In this document: piece after piece, positions 5,708 to 7,275 of the stretch | How positions within the stretch are numbered: the first letter of the stretch is position 1 | Layout of the letters: every line of letters begins with the position of its first letter | The notes under the pieces: model-generated | Database searches by the model: none | Told to the model about the DNA's origin: nothing | What the model saw: only the letters and a program-made list of their open reading frames with translations | DNA from: Rhodoferax sp. OV413 | GTDB lineage: Bacteria > Pseudomonadota > Gammaproteobacteria > Burkholderiales > Burkholderiaceae_C | DNA: 7,275 nucleotides | Assembly: GCA_945861195.1 (NCBI GenBank) | Contig: CAMATS010000106.1 | Location: forward strand, 1-7,275 | Direction of reading: 5' to 3' | Made by a program: the position numbers and the translations under genes

Positions 5708-6670
5708 TTAGCTCAGATCCAGGTGGCAGGCTACTGCGTGGTGCTTGCCCAGCGGGCGTAGCTCAGGACGGCTGATGTCGCAGGCAGCTTGCGCCTGCGG
5801 GCAGCGGGCCGCGTAGGGGCAGGCTTGGGCTGAGGGCTGGCGCGCCGGGGGTGTGGGGCTGCGCTGTCGCCGCGCTGATGGCTCAAGCCGGGGCACGGCT
5901 GCCAGCAGGGCTTGGGTGTAGGGGTGTGCCGCCGCCCGGAACAGGGTTTGCGGTGAGCCCTGCTCGACCACGCGGCCCTGGTAGAGCACCGCCACTTCGT
6001 CGCACAGGTGGTTGACCACCGCCAGATCGTGGCTGATGAGCAGGTAGGTGACCCCATATTGCTGGGCCAGATCCTGCATCAGGTTGAGCACCTGGGCCTG
6101 CACCGATACATCGAGCGCGCTGACTGGTTCGTCTGCCACGATCAGGCGCGGGCGGGTGATGAGTGCGCGCGCAATCGCCACCCGCTGGCGTTGGCCACCT
6201 GAGAATTCATGCGGGTATTTGTCGAGATCGCTGGTGCGCAGACCCACTGCCTGCAGAACCTCCCCGGCCTGCCTTCGCATCTCGGCTGGGCTGCAGCCAC
6301 TGACCACGGACAAGGGCTCGCAGACGATGCGCGCCACGGTCTGGCGCGGGTCTAGCGAGCCATAGGGGTCCTGAAACACCATTTGAAAGTTGCGCCTTGC
6401 ATGGCGCAGTTCGGCGGCGCCCAGGGCATTCAAGTCTTGGCCGAGCAGTTCCACCCGGCCAGAAGTGGGCGGCTCCAGTCCCATCACCAAGCGCGCCAAG
6501 GTGGATTTGCCTGAGCCAGATTCGCCCACCACGCCTAAGCTGCGCCCGCTGTGCATACGCAGACTGACACCGCGCAGCGCCTGCACCAGCGCCGGCCTTT
6601 GCCACAGGCGCTCGCGGGGCATGGGGTAGCTTCGGGTGAGGCTGTCAACTTGCAGCAGCAAATCACTCAT
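5708..6670 (-). CDS. Peptide-type ABC transporter ATP-binding protein, DppF/OppF class
   Basis: This 320-residue protein is one of the two cytoplasmic ATPases that power a peptide-type ABC importer. All nucleotide-binding elements are present: Walker A GESGSGKST (49-57), Q-loop Gln100 in VFQDPYGSLDP, signature SGGQRQR (157-163), Walker B LIVADEP (176-182), the SALD D-loop (184-187) and switch His214. The C-terminal oligopeptide/dipeptide extension contains HPYTQALLAAVP and four cysteines (284, 290, 297, 315) in a CPxxxRCP arrangement. The ATG at 6668-6670 overlaps the TGA of the preceding ATPase gene as ATGA, so translation is probably coupled; no strong ribosome binding site is needed or seen. 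An open extension reaches upstream to 6802 but overlaps the other ATPase gene and is unlike the family. The class is firm; the ligand is unknown. Confidence 0.95.
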   Translation of the reverse strand: MSDLLLQVDSLTRSYPMPRERLWQRPALVQALRGVSLRMHSGRSLGVVGESGSGKSTLARLVMGLEPPTSGRVELLGQDLNALGAAELRHARRNFQMVFQDPYGSLDPRQTVARIVCEPLSVVSGCSPAEMRRQAGEVLQAVGLRTSDLDKYPHEFSGGQRQRVAIARALITRPRLIVADEPVSALDVSVQAQVLNLMQDLAQQYGVTYLLISHDLAVVNHLCDEVAVLYQGRVVEQGSPQTLFRAAAHPYTQALLAAVPRLEPSARRQRSPTPPARQPSAQACPYAARCPQAQAACDISRPELRPLGKHHAVACHLDLS

Positions 6671-7275
6671 GGCAGGGCTGCCGGCTCTGCGGCCCCATGG
6701 CGCAGGCAGCTGGAGAGGTGGCCTGGCCCCAGGGTGCTGACCGGCGGACGGGTCTGGGCGCAGTGCTGCATGGCGACTGGGCAGCGCTCTGCAAAGGGGC
6801 ATCCGGGCGCCAGGTCGACCAACTCTGGCACACTGCCCTCGATGGTCAGGAGCCGGGTGCCGCGCGGCGCGCCAAGCTGAGGACGGGCCCCGAACAGGCC
6901 GCGCGTGTAGGGGTGCGCCATAGCCTGGAAAACCTTGGCGGTCGGGCCGCTTTCCATCACCATGCCGCCATACATCACCAGCATGCGCGACACAGTCTGG
7001 GCAATCACACCCAGGTCATGGGAAATCAGCAGCAGCGCCATGCCGCGCTCCTGCACCAGATCGGCAATCAGCTCAAGAATCTGGCCTTGGACAGTGACAT
7101 CCAGCGCCGTTGTCGGTTCGTCGGCAATCAGCAGGTCGGGCTCGCAGGCCAGTGCCATGGCGATCGTGATGCGCTGGCGCTGGCCACCAGAAAACTGGTG
7201 CGGATAGGCGTCAAAGCGACGCGCTGCATCGGCGATGCCCACCCGCTCGAGCAGCGCGGTGGCCTGCTGGCGGGC
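6667..7275 (-). CDS. Peptide-type ABC transporter ATP-binding protein, DppD/OppD class, 5'-truncated
   Basis: The C-terminal 202 residues of the partner ATPase lie in the window; the frame is open to the right edge, and Walker A and the Q-loop are outside. Visible elements are the signature SGGQRQR, Walker B LLIADEP, the D-loop TALD, the switch histidine in LLISHDLG, and the C-terminal family extension with HPYTRGLFGARPQ. Four cysteines follow (GCPFAERCP, HC and SSC). A possible GTG start at 7242 is rejected because it is a valine inside the conserved LLERVGI helix, and the frame continues upstream. The stop overlaps the next gene by four bases. In such clusters the permease genes usually lie next to this one, so they are expected beyond the right edge. 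Identification of the class is firm. Confidence 0.94.
   Translation of the reverse strand, partial: ARQQATALLERVGIADAARRFDAYPHQFSGGQRQRITIAMALACEPDLLIADEPTTALDVTVQGQILELIADLVQERGMALLLISHDLGVIAQTVSRMLVMYGGMVMESGPTAKVFQAMAHPYTRGLFGARPQLGAPRGTRLLTIEGSVPELVDLAPGCPFAERCPVAMQHCAQTRPPVSTLGPGHLSSCLRHGAAEPAALP

Noticed and set aside
5700..5735. tRNA D-arm-like string GGGTTAGCTCAG
   Set aside because: It lies at the stop codon of the ATPase gene, and no acceptor, anticodon or T arm can be built around it.
6671..6802. Upstream extension of the DppF-type ATPase by 44 residues
   Set aside because: It overlaps the preceding ATPase gene; the ATGA overlap start at 6670 gives the normal family N-terminus.

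Overview
The window is a GC-rich bacterial chromosome segment. Gene content and protein style suggest a betaproteobacterium of the order Burkholderiales, probably Comamonadaceae-like. The basis is the rsmD-coaD pair, a CoaD core of the form VAVYPGTFDP...GHEDVVRRAT, and a leftward peptide-type ABC transporter cluster with an amidase. This assignment is from recall of families, not from a search. No mobile element, tRNA, rRNA or CRISPR array was seen.

Left part (1-1095, plus strand): the 3' part of rsmD, a 16S rRNA guanine-N2 methyltransferase cut by the window edge, is followed 52 nt later by coaD, phosphopantetheine adenylyltransferase of coenzyme A biosynthesis. Both are housekeeping genes. 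A short convergent gap (1096-1180) separates them from the rest.

Right part (1181-7275, minus strand, transcribed right to left): all genes point the same way. In transcription order they are: the C-terminal part of a DppD/OppD-type ATPase (cut by the right edge); a complete DppF/OppF-type ATPase starting within an ATGA overlap; a 241-nt intergenic region with a strong hairpin and room for a promoter; a periplasmic solute-binding protein of SBP family 5; an amidase-signature hydrolase with an intact Lys-Ser-Ser triad; and a TTC38-like TPR protein. The last three are packed with gaps of 23 and 21 nt and look like one transcriptional unit.

The likely logic is uptake of a peptide- or amide-containing compound through the binding protein and ATPases (the permeases would lie beyond the right edge), followed by cytoplasmic amide hydrolysis. 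The TTC38-like protein is the genuinely unexplained member: the family has no established biochemical role that I know of, and its placement directly after an amidase and a solute-binding protein is the most interesting lead here.
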